DNA of 46,113 nucleotides from Lysobacteraceae bacterium (GCA_018970895.1 JAGWVM010000009.1:1-46113); one strand, 5' to 3'. Positions 1-8,383 are shown, counted from the first letter of the stretch. Made by a program: numbers and translations. The notes: generated by a model from the sequence alone, not told the origin.

Positions 1-297
1 ACGGAGCCCCCAACGGTCCGAGTTTAGCCCTCGTATCCACGAGCGCGCCGCCTGTCCCGTGCCGACTTTGGTCGAACGTGACTTGCGCCAAAAGGTCCTT
101 AGACCTAAGGCGAATAGCGTTGCGCAATACGACCCGAGCATTCTGCGAACGTTGGCTATGTCACCGTCGAGCAGCGCGAACCACGGTCTCGCGAGACGGG
201 GGCACCAGGGGGTAAACCTGCTTGCGGATGTCTCGTCGTGCTTTCACGACGACATTCGTCGGCTGTCATCACGATGGTCAAACGGGGAGTGCAAACG
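1..297. other. Left-edge non-coding region upstream of the acetate transporter
   Basis: No convincing protein gene is seen; the open frames here have atypical composition and no recognisable domain. The stretch contains three short perfect inverted repeats: CCTTAG-AC-CTAAGG at 97-110, GTCTCGCGAGAC at 187-198, and a hairpin CGTCGTG-CTTT-CACGACG at 234-251. The last one sits about 45 bases before the transporter start and could be part of its 5' leader. No clear promoter can be assigned by eye. Confidence 0.4.
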
Positions 298-870
298 ATG
301 AGTAACGAAGCAGCAACCAAGTTTTCAAATCCTGCGCCCCTGGGGCTTGCAGGATTCGCCCTGACGACATGGCTCCTGAGCATGATCAACGCAGGTTGGT
401 TCTCCGGAGATTCCATGCAGATGGTGCTTGCATGTGCACTTGCCTTTGGCGGAACGGCTCAGGCGATTGCCGGCATCATGGAACTTCCCCGTGGCAACAC
501 CTTTGGAGCCACCGCATTTATCAGTTACGGGGCTTTCTGGTGGTCCTTCTCGCTCTTCGTACTTTTCCTGCATGACAAGGTCCCCGCCGCCTTCGTCGGC
601 TGGTACCTGTTCCTCTGGGGATTCTTTACCTTCTACATGTGGATCGGGACCCTGAAGGCGCCGCGGGCCCTCCAGCTCATCTTTCTCGTACTCTGGATCA
701 CGTTCTTCCTCCTGGCCGCGGGCGAGTGGACCGGGATGCCCGCCCTGCATATGGCGGGTGGCTACGGTGGCCTGGTGACTGCCGCGCTCGCCTTCTATCT
801 TTCGGCGGCGGAAATCATCAACGAAGCGCATGGCCGGACCGTACTGCCTATCGGCGCGCCGGCGAACTGA
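298..870 (+). CDS. Acetate/succinate uptake transporter, GPR1/FUN34/YaaH family
   Basis: A 190-residue inner-membrane protein of the AceTr (YaaH/SatP) family, which moves acetate and related short acids with protons. The N-terminal family signature NPAPLGLAGFALTT is present, followed by about six hydrophobic segments, and the length matches the family. The frame opens earlier at 238, but the ATG at 298 is chosen because GGGGAG lies just upstream and the protein then begins with the short MSNEAATKFSNPAPLGL start usual for the family. The gene stands alone; a long perfect hairpin follows its stop. The family is sure; the exact substrate (acetate or succinate) cannot be told from sequence. Confidence 0.9.
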   Translation: MSNEAATKFSNPAPLGLAGFALTTWLLSMINAGWFSGDSMQMVLACALAFGGTAQAIAGIMELPRGNTFGATAFISYGAFWWSFSLFVLFLHDKVPAAFVGWYLFLWGFFTFYMWIGTLKAPRALQLIFLVLWITFFLLAAGEWTGMPALHMAGGYGGLVTAALAFYLSAAEIINEAHGRTVLPIGAPAN

Positions 871-888
871 CCCCCTTTCCAGAACCAA

Positions 889-925
889 GCGCAGACTGGC
901 TCAAACACCACGAGCCAGTCTGCGC
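889..925. repeat. Perfect 14-bp inverted repeat (hairpin) after the transporter gene
   Basis: GCGCAGACTGGCTC at 889-902 pairs perfectly with GAGCCAGTCTGCGC at 912-925 around a 9-base loop. It begins 18 bases after the transporter stop codon. Neither side carries a T-run, so it is not a standard intrinsic terminator; it may be a Rho-linked 3' stabilising hairpin or an uncharacterised repeat. Confidence 0.75.
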
Positions 926-1208
926 CACCCGGTGCTCCTGCTGGCAACCTGAGTTGCGGGCCGTTCCGACCGAGCGCCGCGGACGCAAGCGCAATTTGAT
1001 TCGAACGCCTGTCGACGTCGACGCCGGCTTTGATCAGCCGGATGCAACGTGTGATCCGACAAAGACCAAAGTCGAATGTCGAATGCGCGGAAAAGCGTCA
1101 ATGCTAGATCCACAATTCTGTAACATTTGTCTTCCGTAGAGAGGGCCGGTACCCCTTCGCCGAGCCGGAAGCCTTCCGTCGGTCCCAACCATGCTTCGGG
1201 GAGTAAAC
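926..1208. other. Non-coding region upstream of the porin
   Basis: No supported gene. The part from about 1060 to 1130 is locally richer in A/T (a tandem TCGAATG repeat near 1071-1084, then CTGTAACATTTGTC near 1117-1130) and is the likely promoter region for the porin. GGGGAG lies just before the porin ATG. I cannot assign a regulator. Confidence 0.4.
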
Positions 1209-2615
1209 ATGAAACGACATCCGATGTTCTTCGCCGTCGCTGCCGCCCTCGGGCTGGCGGTGGCCAGCCCGTCGTTCGCCGCGGTCAAGCAGAAGACCGA
1301 CGTCAAGGCGCTGCAGGCGCTGATCAACAAGCAGCAGGCCCAGCTCGACGAGCAGCAGAAGGAGCTCGCGCAAATGCGCGATGCCCTGCAGCAGCTGCAG
1401 GGCAACCAGCAGGCGCAGCAGCAGCAGATCGAGAAGGTGGCGTCCACGCCGGCGCCGAAGCCGGCACCGTCCGCTTTCAGCAGTGCGCCCGGCGTATCCG
1501 TGGCGCTGCACGGCTTCGTGTCGGCCACCGCGTTCAGCCAGGACAAGAGCTTCACCTTCGGCAACGGCCAGAACGCCGAGTTCCCGGTGCCCGGCTCGCA
1601 CGGTACGACCAGCGGCTTCGACGTGCGCAGCACCCGCTTCTGGCTCGACTTCAAGGGGGCCAAGTTCAACGACAACTGGACCGGCGGTGGCCGGCTGGAG
1701 CTGGACTTCTTCGGCGGCTTCAACGGCACCGGTGCGTATTCGCTGTCGCAGCCCACGCCGCGCCTGCGCCAGGCCTACATGGATCTGGCCAACGCCTCCA
1801 CCGGTACCACCATCCGCGTCGGCCAGCAGTGGGATCTGCTGTTCCCGCTGGACAACGTGCCGGCGTCGGTCACCCACATCGCGTTCCCGCTCGGCTACGG
1901 CACCGGCATGATCGGCTGGCGCTTCCCCGGCGTGGTCATGATGCAGGACCTCAACCACGGCTCGGACGGTCCGAAGTGGCGACTGGACCTGGGTGCCTTC
2001 GAAGGCTCCTGGAACGGCCCGGGTGACAACGTCAACTACCTCACCGGCGGCAATGCCGGCTTCCGTCCGCAGCTGCAGGCCCGCCTGCACGTGCAGGACA
2101 AGGACTGGCTGGCCTACTTCGTGGCGCATTACTCGCAGATCGACCTGCGCGGCGTCGACGGCACCGCGGCCACGCCGATCGCCACCAAGATCGACAGCCA
2201 GGGCTTCGAGGTGGGCGGCAACTGGCATCCGGGCAACTGGATGTTCAAGGGCAACCTGTACACCGGCAAGGGCCTGGGCCAGGTGTTCGGCGGCCTGGTG
2301 CAGTTCGGCGACATCAAGGAAGACGGTGGCTACCTGCAGGCTGGCTACAAGTTCACGCCGAACTGGAGCGCCAACGCGTTCTACGCCTACAGCAAGCCCA
2401 AGCGCAGCGACGTGGTGGCCTGGCTGGGTCACGGCTCGGTGGGTCGGCTGGAGAACCGCCAGTCCGCAGTCAACCTGATCTACACCTCCGGCGCCTACGA
2501 GCTGGGTCTGGAGTACATGTACTCGACGCTGGACAGCACGACCGCGGCCGATCCCATGGCCACCACCCGCACCAAGGGCAGCCAGGTCTCGCTCAGCGCC
2601 AAGTACAACTTCTGA
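1209..2615 (+). CDS. Outer-membrane porin with N-terminal coiled coil (DcaP-like)
   Basis: A 468-residue exported beta-barrel protein. Residues 1-24 form a Sec signal peptide ending in SFAA. Residues about 28-75 are a Gln/Glu-rich coiled coil (many QQ pairs), the trimerising stalk seen in DcaP/OprO-like porins. The rest alternates aromatic and polar strands (for example LHGFVSATAFSQ, TRFWLDFKGAKF) and ends with a terminal Phe (SAKYNF), the standard barrel-assembly signal. The ATG at 1209 follows GGGGAGTAAAC; an in-frame ATG at 1191 would add residues before the signal peptide. The gene is followed by a strong terminator. The solute carried is unknown; phosphate-porin and DcaP-type assignments both remain possible. 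Confidence 0.8.
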   Translation: MKRHPMFFAVAAALGLAVASPSFAAVKQKTDVKALQALINKQQAQLDEQQKELAQMRDALQQLQGNQQAQQQQIEKVASTPAPKPAPSAFSSAPGVSVALHGFVSATAFSQDKSFTFGNGQNAEFPVPGSHGTTSGFDVRSTRFWLDFKGAKFNDNWTGGGRLELDFFGGFNGTGAYSLSQPTPRLRQAYMDLANASTGTTIRVGQQWDLLFPLDNVPASVTHIAFPLGYGTGMIGWRFPGVVMMQDLNHGSDGPKWRLDLGAFEGSWNGPGDNVNYLTGGNAGFRPQLQARLHVQDKDWLAYFVAHYSQIDLRGVDGTAATPIATKIDSQGFEVGGNWHPGNWMFKGNLYTGKGLGQVFGGLVQFGDIKEDGGYLQAGYKFTPNWSANAFYAYSKPKRSDVVAWLGHGSVGRLENRQSAVNLIYTSGAYELGLEYMYSTLDSTTAADPMATTRTKGSQVSLSAKYNF

Positions 2616-2663
2616 GTCCGGACCGGCGGCGGACGTTCCTCGTCCGTCCGCTCCTGCGAAAAG

Positions 2664-2688
2664 GCCACGCCCCCGGGCGTGGCTTTTT
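2664..2688. terminator. Intrinsic terminator, porin / small membrane protein (bidirectional)
   Basis: GCCACGC pairs with GCGTGGC around a C/G-rich loop, followed by TTTTT on the plus strand and preceded by AAAA, which gives a T-run on the minus strand. It sits between two convergent genes and can serve both. Confidence 0.85.
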
Positions 2689-2708
2689 CCGTTTTACGCC
2701 CGGGTCGC

Positions 2709-2936
2709 TCAGTCCCGCTCCAGCGGCGGCTTGCCCTCGCGCAGGCGTTGCAGGTCGTAGGTGGAGAGCGATTCGCCGCGCGCGCTCGAGGCGATCCGCG
2801 CCTGGGCAAAGGCCAGCCCCGTACCCAGCAGTCCGATCAGGCCGACCAGCAACCAGATGCCCATGGCGCCGCCGCTGTGGCGGGTGAAACACAACACGAA
2901 GGACAGCACGGTCCCGGTCAGCCAGAGCCAGCGCAT
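2709..2936 (-). CDS. Small two-helix membrane protein of unknown function
   Basis: A 75-residue hypothetical inner-membrane protein. Two hydrophobic helices (about residues 2-16 and 21-42) are followed by a short polar tail ending in LQRLREGKPPLERD. The ATG at 2936 (MRWLWLTG) is chosen because GAGG lies about ten bases upstream; an ATG at 2945 would overlap that site and the ATG at 3029 would add an Arg-rich stretch typical of read-out into a leader. It is convergent with the porin and divergent from the radical SAM gene. Composition and frame preference suggest a real gene; no function can be given. Confidence 0.6.
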   Translation of the reverse strand: MRWLWLTGTVLSFVLCFTRHSGGAMGIWLLVGLIGLLGTGLAFAQARIASSARGESLSTYDLQRLREGKPPLERD

Positions 2937-3055
2937 GGAAGACATGCCTCGTCGAAGCGGCGCCGCCCCCCGGCGGTCGTGTCGATCATAATCCGCTCGC
3001 CGCCGGCGCGGCGGGTCCGCCCCATGCATCGGGCTGACCGATCGCGCTCGGTGAG

Positions 3056-4177
3056 ATGTCCATTGCGCAGCATGCCGTCATGCCCCCACCGCACGAACCT
3101 TCGGCGCCCCGTATCCACAAGGGCCGCGGCGCGACCTCCAACCCGGAGGGCCGCTTCGAGACCGTGCGTCGCCGCGCCGAGGACGATGGCTGGCAGAGCG
3201 CGCTGCTCGCCGAGGACGCACCGCGCCCGCGCACCGAGGTGACCGAGGAGCGCGCGCGCAGCGTGCTCACCCGCAACGACTCGCCGGACATCCATTTCAA
3301 CCAGGCGATGAACCCGTACCGGGGCTGCGAGCACGGCTGCATCTACTGCTTCGCCCGGCCCTCGCACAGCTACCTCAACCTGTCGCCGGGCCTGGACTTC
3401 GAGACGAAACTGCGCGCCAAGGGCAACCTCGCCGAGGTGCTGCGTCACGAGCTGTCGCGCCCGGGCTACCGCGTGGAGCCGATCAACATCGGCAGCAACA
3501 CCGATCCCTACCAGCCGATCGAGAAACGCTGGCGGCTTACCCGCGCCGCGCTGGAACTGCTGGCCGCATGCGGGCACCCGTGCACGATCGTCACCAAGAA
3601 TGCGCTGGTCGAGCGCGACCTGGATCTGCTCGCACCGATGGCACAGGCGAATCTCGTGCAGGTGTTCGTCTCGGTGAACTCGCTGGACAATCAACTCGCA
3701 GCGAAGCTGGAACCGCGCGCCAGCGCCCCGCACCGGCGGATCCGGGCGATCCGCACGCTGGCCGACGCCGGCGTGCCGGTGGGCGTGCTGGTCGCGCCGA
3801 TCATCCCCGCACTGAACGATCGCGACCTCGAGGCCGTGCTCGACCGGGCCGCCGACGCGGGTGCCTCCTGCGCCGGCTACACCGTGGTGCGCCTGCCGCA
3901 TGAGCTGAAGACGCTGTTCCGCGAATGGCTGGCCCTGAATGCGCGGGATCGCGCGGCCCACGTGATGAGCCTGGTGCAGCAGATGAATGGCGGCCGCGAC
4001 TACGACAGCGACTTCCGCACCCGCATGCGCGGGCAGGGCGTGTTCGCCGACCTGCTCAAGCGACGCTTCGAGGTGGCCTGCCGCCGGCACGGCTTCGGCC
4101 GTGCCCGCGATCTCCAGCTCGACACCACCCGCTTCGTGCCGCCGCGCCCGTCGTCACCGCAGGGGCAGTTGTTCTGA
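3056..4177 (+). CDS. PA0069-family radical SAM protein
   Basis: A 373-residue radical SAM enzyme with the three-cysteine cluster motif CEHGCIYC near residue 95 in the setting MNPYRGCEHGCIYCFARPSH, which is typical of the spore-photoproduct-lyase-like PA0069/Rv2578c family. It would bind a 4Fe-4S cluster and S-adenosylmethionine in the cytoplasm; the substrate of this family is not established. The beginning (GRGATSNPEGRFE) and the end (GQLF) are also typical. The ATG at 3056 is used; an ATG at 3080 is a possible alternative. The last 24 bases overlap the convergent membrane protein gene. Confidence 0.88.
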   Translation: MSIAQHAVMPPPHEPSAPRIHKGRGATSNPEGRFETVRRRAEDDGWQSALLAEDAPRPRTEVTEERARSVLTRNDSPDIHFNQAMNPYRGCEHGCIYCFARPSHSYLNLSPGLDFETKLRAKGNLAEVLRHELSRPGYRVEPINIGSNTDPYQPIEKRWRLTRAALELLAACGHPCTIVTKNALVERDLDLLAPMAQANLVQVFVSVNSLDNQLAAKLEPRASAPHRRIRAIRTLADAGVPVGVLVAPIIPALNDRDLEAVLDRAADAGASCAGYTVVRLPHELKTLFREWLALNARDRAAHVMSLVQQMNGGRDYDSDFRTRMRGQGVFADLLKRRFEVACRRHGFGRARDLQLDTTRFVPPRPSSPQGQLF

Positions 4178-4495
4178 ATGCTCCGCGGTTGCGGCACGCG
4201 CCTCGGCACGCGCCTGCATGGCATCGCCGGCAAGCAGGCGCGGCACGAGCATGGTGCTCATCGACACCAGCAGGCCGGGCGATTCGATCCCCATCCGCGT
4301 CCACCCTTGCACGGTGGGGAACAGCCAGTGGGCACCGAACAGCAGCCAGCACAGCCCGGTGAGATGGATCAGTGACAGCACCAGCCCCGTGCGCCCCCTG
4401 CCGGAACGCAGACACTCCTCGCGCACGATACGATCGGCCTCGGTCCACCGGATCCGGTAGGTGCGGACCAGGCGCCGGGTGGTGATCCATTGCAT
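4154..4495 (-). CDS. Small two-helix membrane protein, last gene of the ABC operon
   Basis: A 113-residue hypothetical membrane protein. A basic N-terminus (MQWITTRRLVRTYRIRWTEAD) is followed by two hydrophobic helices (about 38-58 and 70-88) and a soluble tail with LLAGDAMQARAEARAA. Its layout and the tail resemble the gene directly upstream (RMLAAPAMLAEAARR), so the two look like a tandem duplication. It starts 4 bases after that gene and is thus the sixth member of the GntR/ABC operon. Its 3' end overlaps the convergent radical SAM gene by 24 bases. Its role is unknown; it may be an accessory subunit of the transporter. Confidence 0.7.
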   Translation of the reverse strand: MQWITTRRLVRTYRIRWTEADRIVREECLRSGRGRTGLVLSLIHLTGLCWLLFGAHWLFPTVQGWTRMGIESPGLLVSMSTMLVPRLLAGDAMQARAEARAATAEHSEQLPLR

Positions 4496-4499
4496 CGTT

Positions 4500-4859
4500 T
4501 CATCCTCCCTTCGGGGCTAATGGATCCTGCGTCCGCCGTGCCGCTTCCGCCAGCATCGCCGGCGCCGCCAGCATCCGCCCCGTCGTTCGCCACGCGAAGG
4601 CGGTGGCCATGGGGCCGAGCACCCCGCCCAGTCCCCGCGCCACCCCGCCTGCCATCACCCATCCGATCGAACCGGCCAGGCCAAGCACCAGCACACTCCA
4701 GCACAACCACGATCGCCGTGCCTCGCGCCAGATCGCGGTCATCTCGATCTCCTGCGCCACGCGCAGCGGCAAGCCGGACCGCTTGGCCAGCACGCGCGCG
4801 GTAAGCCACGCGCCTGCGGCGCGAGTGGGCGGCCTACCACCCGTCGATCCGCCGCTCAT
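4500..4859 (-). CDS. Small two-helix membrane protein in the ABC operon
   Basis: A 119-residue hypothetical membrane protein. A soluble N-terminus with a VAQEIEMTAIWREARRS stretch leads into two hydrophobic helices (about 51-70 and 73-90), then an amphipathic tail. The start ATG at 4859 overlaps the stop of the permease gene (ATGA), which indicates translational coupling. An open frame extends far upstream but that part is a shadow of the permease gene. It probably assists the neighbouring ABC transporter; nothing more specific is visible. Confidence 0.7.
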   Translation of the reverse strand: MSGGSTGGRPPTRAAGAWLTARVLAKRSGLPLRVAQEIEMTAIWREARRSWLCWSVLVLGLAGSIGWVMAGGVARGLGGVLGPMATAFAWRTTGRMLAAPAMLAEAARRTQDPLAPKGG

Positions 4860-6316
4860 GCCGGATTCGCCACGAACGGCTGCGGCCGCGCCGCCAGCGC
4901 GCGCCATCCGGCCCGCGCCAGGTGTGCGGACCAGCCGGCCAGCAGTCCCGCGCCAACCAACAGTCCGGCCAGCAGGGCGGATGCGTGGCCCGGCGCATGG
5001 TGGCTGCCGAGCAGGGTGCCGATCACCAGGCTCGCCATCTGCAGCACGAACATCGCCGCCAGCAGCGGGCCTGCGGTCCACAGCCCGTGCGGTCGCCCAC
5101 CGAGCACGTCGAGCACCAGCGCGATGCTGGTCAGCGCGCCGACCGCCACGGCCACCGCCTGCAACCCGATCACCGGCAACGCGTCCGGCATCCAGGGACT
5201 GCCCGCCAGCACCAGCACGAAGCACGCCGCATGCGCGGCCAGCGGACGCTGCAGCGCGGCCCGCAGCAGGGCCTGCTGCCGCGCCTGCGCCGAGCCGAGA
5301 CCCGGCAGCAGCGCCAGCATCGGCAGCTCCGTGTTCACCCGTTGCCACCGGCGACTGAGCCACGTCCAGCTGAGCAGGCACACCATCGGGCTGGCCACCA
5401 CCGCAAATCCGAAAAACGCCCCGAGCAGGACTGCCACGTTGCCGTGATCCTGTCCGCCACTGCTGCGGAGATGGCCCAGCCAGATGGCCAGCGCGGGCAC
5501 GCCCAGGAGCACGGTCATGAACGCCAGCTGCTGCACATGCCAGCGCAAGCTGCGCGGCGTATACCAACCACCCAGCCCCACGCGCAAGCTGCGGACCGGC
5601 CGGGACGGACCGCAGCCGGCCACGTTGCCGCCGCCTTGACCCAGAGTGAGGGTATTGCGACCCGAGGCCTGCATCTGGCTCCACGCGCCCCAGCTGCCGT
5701 AGCGCAGCTGCACCACCGTCGGCGATGACCAGCCCTGCTCGCTGATCCGTCCGCGCACGAAGCCGCGCCAGCGCCAGCCGGCCACCGCGAGCAGCACGAG
5801 CAAAGCGATCTCCGGGAGGGGCTCACCGCCGGCATGCGGGAACAGCCGCGGCCAGCCGGGTGCCAGGGCATGGCCCAGGGTGGGGAGGAAGCCACAGAAC
5901 ACCGCGACGTAGCGCGGCAGCAACGCAAAGGCAAAGCCGCCGACCATCACCAGTGACCAGCCGATCATCGGTGTTGCCCAGGGCCAGCCGATCAGCGCGA
6001 AAACCGCGGTGGGCAGCAGCAGCATGGCGAGCGCGTAGGCGAACAACGCCTCCACGGCGACCCTTTCCAGTGCCGGTACCCGCAGTTGCCGCGCGTCCTT
6101 CGCCAGCAGCACCGTCCCGGAAAAGAGAAACGCCCAGGGTGCGAACAGGCCAACGCCGTAGGTGAGGGCTACCGCAAGCCAGGGCGTCCTCGCGTGGCCG
6201 AACAGCGCGATGAGGGTCCCGGCGATGCAGGCCAGCAGATAGAAGGCGGCCATCAACCGGCGCGTCCCGACCGGCACGGCGCGCCAAGGGGTGAGCAGCA
6301 CCGTCGCGGCGTTCAC
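4856..6316 (-). CDS. ABC transporter permease-like membrane protein
   Basis: A 486-residue inner-membrane protein with about ten to twelve hydrophobic helices in two halves, separated by a soluble part around residues 185-245. It starts with GTG at 6316 overlapping the stop of the ATPase gene (GTGA), and its own stop overlaps the next ATG (ATGA). It has no recognisable enzymatic motif. Its position directly after an ABC ATPase and behind a YtrA-like regulator supports a role as the membrane subunit of an ABC-2-like exporter, as in the ytr operon of Bacillus. The substrate is unknown. Confidence 0.75.
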   Translation of the reverse strand: MNAATVLLTPWRAVPVGTRRLMAAFYLLACIAGTLIALFGHARTPWLAVALTYGVGLFAPWAFLFSGTVLLAKDARQLRVPALERVAVEALFAYALAMLLLPTAVFALIGWPWATPMIGWSLVMVGGFAFALLPRYVAVFCGFLPTLGHALAPGWPRLFPHAGGEPLPEIALLVLLAVAGWRWRGFVRGRISEQGWSSPTVVQLRYGSWGAWSQMQASGRNTLTLGQGGGNVAGCGPSRPVRSLRVGLGGWYTPRSLRWHVQQLAFMTVLLGVPALAIWLGHLRSSGGQDHGNVAVLLGAFFGFAVVASPMVCLLSWTWLSRRWQRVNTELPMLALLPGLGSAQARQQALLRAALQRPLAAHAACFVLVLAGSPWMPDALPVIGLQAVAVAVGALTSIALVLDVLGGRPHGLWTAGPLLAAMFVLQMASLVIGTLLGSHHAPGHASALLAGLLVGAGLLAGWSAHLARAGWRALAARPQPFVANPA

Positions 6317-7209
6317 TCCGCGATCTCCACGAAAAGATCCTCGAGCCCGAGCACGTCCAGGCGCACACCGGGTTGCGCGGCCTCATCCGGCCAGCGACCG
6401 TGGGCATCGCGTTCGATCACCACGCTGACGCTGCCATCGGCATGGCTGCGCCGGCCGAGCGTCGACGCCGGCGCGTGCGGGCCCAGCCGTGCCGGCAGCC
6501 ACAGCCGCGCGTAGCGTTCCTTGGTGTCGTCCACCGGACAGTGCAGCAGCAGGCGGCCCTGGTGCAGGAAGGCGATGTCCGAGGCCACCCGCTCCAGGTC
6601 CGACACGATGTGGGTGGAGAACACCACCGTGATGCCTGCTTCACATGCGCGCAGTGCGATTTCGCGCAGCAGCTCGCGTCGCGCCACCGGATCCAGCGCG
6701 GCCGCCGGTTCGTCCAGCACCAGCAGCTCCGGCTCGCTGGCCAGCGCGCGCACCAGTTCCACCCGCTGCCGTTCGCCCGGCGAGAGCTTGCCGAACAGCT
6801 TGTTGGCCGGCAGCTGCCAGCGCGCCAGCGTGTCGCGGGCAAACGCGTGGTTCCAGCGCGGATAAAAGCGCCCGAGGTAGTCGAACATCTGCGCGACGGT
6901 GAGCCAGGCCAGTGCCTCGGGCTGCTGCGGCACGTAGGCGATCCGCTGGCGGATACCGTCGTCCATCGCCAGGGCCGGCTTGCCGAACACCCGCGTTTCG
7001 CCGGTGGTCGGTTCCAGCAGGCCGAGCAGCGCCCGCAGCAGCGTCGACTTGCCGGCGCCGTTGCGACCGATCAGGCCCAGCACGCTGCCCGCAGCGATAT
7101 CGAGATCAATGCCGCGCAGCACCGTGGCCCCTTCGTAGCCGTGGCCCAGGTCACGGGCCGCCAGCGGCGGACCGGGCCGGTCGGCGGCGTCTTTGAGCAT
7201 CGCGTTCAT
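6313..7209 (-). CDS. ABC transporter ATP-binding protein
   Basis: A 298-residue cytoplasmic ATPase subunit. Walker A is GRNGAGKST (residues 48-56), the signature motif LSPGERQ (142-148), Walker B ELLVLDEP (161-168) and the H-loop His at 200. After the ABC core, about 80 residues form a C-terminal extension usual in ABC-2/YtrB-like ATPases. The ATG at 7209 is preceded by AGGGAGG and overlaps the stop of the CPBP gene (ATGA). The frame remains open far upstream, but that part is a shadow of the protease gene. It powers transport through the permease encoded next. Confidence 0.93.
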   Translation of the reverse strand: MNAMLKDAADRPGPPLAARDLGHGYEGATVLRGIDLDIAAGSVLGLIGRNGAGKSTLLRALLGLLEPTTGETRVFGKPALAMDDGIRQRIAYVPQQPEALAWLTVAQMFDYLGRFYPRWNHAFARDTLARWQLPANKLFGKLSPGERQRVELVRALASEPELLVLDEPAAALDPVARRELLREIALRACEAGITVVFSTHIVSDLERVASDIAFLHQGRLLLHCPVDDTKERYARLWLPARLGPHAPASTLGRRSHADGSVSVVIERDAHGRWPDEAAQPGVRLDVLGLEDLFVEIAE

Positions 7210-7973
7210 GAAACCTCCCTGGTCGATGAGCCGGTCGCCGCCGAGGCGGGGTCGTCCGGTGGCAAGCGGATAAGCAGGGCGCGCAGGTCCAGCAGCACGT
7301 GCAGCACCATCGGCACCAGCAGGCTGTCGCTGGCCAGATAGATCGCGGCGAACAGGCCACCGAGCACCGCGGTGACGATCACCCCGACGCGGCCCTGGTA
7401 GAGATGGGCCCAGCCAAAGGCAACGGCGAGCAGCAGCACATACGTCACCGGGCCGGCGTAGGGCAGCCAGCTGCGTAGCACGGCGAGGCCGAAGCCGCGC
7501 CAGACGATCTCCTCGCCGATGCCGGCGGTCACCGCCAGGGCGGCAAAGGCAAGCCGCTCGCGCCGGGTGCGCGGCAGCATGCGCAACACCGCTGCCTGGG
7601 CGGCCGCGGGTGTCGTGCGGGCCCTGCCGCGTCGCCGTGCGACCGCGCGTAGCGCGATGGCAGCGATCAGGGCGCCGGCCACCATCGATGCCGTCATGCC
7701 GAGCAGGAAGCTCACATCGAACCCGGCGGTCGCCCGCGGCCACGCCAGGCCCAGCTGCGCGGGGTTCCATCCGGCCAGGCCCAGCGTGATCGCCAGCGTC
7801 ACCGCGACCAGGGTCCAGCCCTGCCACGTCCACGTCAGCAGGAACCGCGTGCGCGCATCCGGCTCGCCGCGATCGAGCGCGAGACCAAGTCGCCGCGAGG
7901 CGCGTCGTCCCAGCAGGGGTTCGACCACCAGCAGCCAGCCAACCCAACCCATGAGAGCGACATGCACGAGCAT
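7206..7973 (-). CDS. CPBP-family intramembrane metalloprotease
   Basis: A 255-residue membrane protein of the CPBP (Rce1-like/abortive infection) family. Motif 1 is GIGEEIVWRG (Glu154, Glu155, Arg159), motif 2 FGWAHLYQG (His190), and motif 3 HVLLDL (His225); these residues form the active site in Rce1-type proteases. About seven hydrophobic helices are present. The ATG at 7973 follows GGAGG and lies one base after the stop of gntR; an in-frame ATG at 7997 lies within that gene. In such operons the protein may serve in self-protection or processing tied to the ABC transporter, but this is inference. Confidence 0.88.
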   Translation of the reverse strand: MLVHVALMGWVGWLLVVEPLLGRRASRRLGLALDRGEPDARTRFLLTWTWQGWTLVAVTLAITLGLAGWNPAQLGLAWPRATAGFDVSFLLGMTASMVAGALIAAIALRAVARRRGRARTTPAAAQAAVLRMLPRTRRERLAFAALAVTAGIGEEIVWRGFGLAVLRSWLPYAGPVTYVLLLAVAFGWAHLYQGRVGVIVTAVLGGLFAAIYLASDSLLVPMVLHVLLDLRALLIRLPPDDPASAATGSSTREVS

Positions 7974-7974
7974 C

Positions 7975-8358
7975 TCAGTCCTCCAGCAGCCGTCCAAGCC
8001 GTCGCAGCACGGCGTCGGCCGGCAGTTCCAGTTCCCGGGCGTGGCGCACCAGCGCCTGCAGCTGCGGCTCCAGCAGCGCCAGCCGCTGCGTCTGCGTCTG
8101 TGTCGGCCGCACGGTGGCGGCCACGGCCATGCCCTTGCCGCGCAGCCGCTCGAGCAGGCCTTCGGACTCGGCCATGCCGTAGGCGCGCGAGACGGTCATC
8201 GGGTTGATCGCGTGGAACGCCGCCACGTCGCGCACCGAGGGCAGCAGGTCGCCCGCGCCGAGCTGGCCGCCGGCGATCAGGCGGCGCAGCTGCTCGACGA
8301 TCTGCCGGTAGATCGGTTCGGGCGAGGCCGGCTGGATGGTGAGCAGCGATGCGTCCAT
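7975..8358 (-). CDS. GntR-family (YtrA subfamily) transcriptional repressor
   Basis: A 127-residue regulator: an N-terminal GntR winged helix (PIYRQIVEQLRRLIAGG at 15-31; DNA helix region LPSVRDVAAFHAINPMTVSRAY at 39-60) and a short helical C-terminus of about 45 residues, the size of the YtrA subgroup that controls ABC transporter operons. It is the first gene of the six-gene operon, and a perfect palindrome covers its start codon, so autoregulation is very likely. The ATG at 8358 gives a normal YtrA start; an ATG at 8382 would translate through the palindrome. No Shine-Dalgarno sequence precedes 8358, which suggests a leaderless or near-leaderless message. Confidence 0.9.
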   Translation of the reverse strand: MDASLLTIQPASPEPIYRQIVEQLRRLIAGGQLGAGDLLPSVRDVAAFHAINPMTVSRAYGMAESEGLLERLRGKGMAVAATVRPTQTQTQRLALLEPQLQALVRHARELELPADAVLRRLGRLLED

Positions 8359-8383
8359 GTGTATCAGTACATCAATACACATG
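8356..8383 (-). promoter_or_regulatory. Palindromic operator overlapping the gntR start codon
   Basis: CATGTGTAT (8356-8364) and ATACACATG (8375-8383) are perfect 9-base inverted arms spaced by 10 bases. The form (GTGTAT...ATACAC) is of the kind bound by YtrA/GntR regulators. The arm nearest the gene contains the gntR ATG itself. Confidence 0.75.

Noticed and set aside
1117..1130. CTGTAACATTTGTC as a Pho box upstream of the first porin
   Set aside because: Only one partial CTGTCAT-like unit is visible; the second repeat does not match, so phosphate control is not supported.
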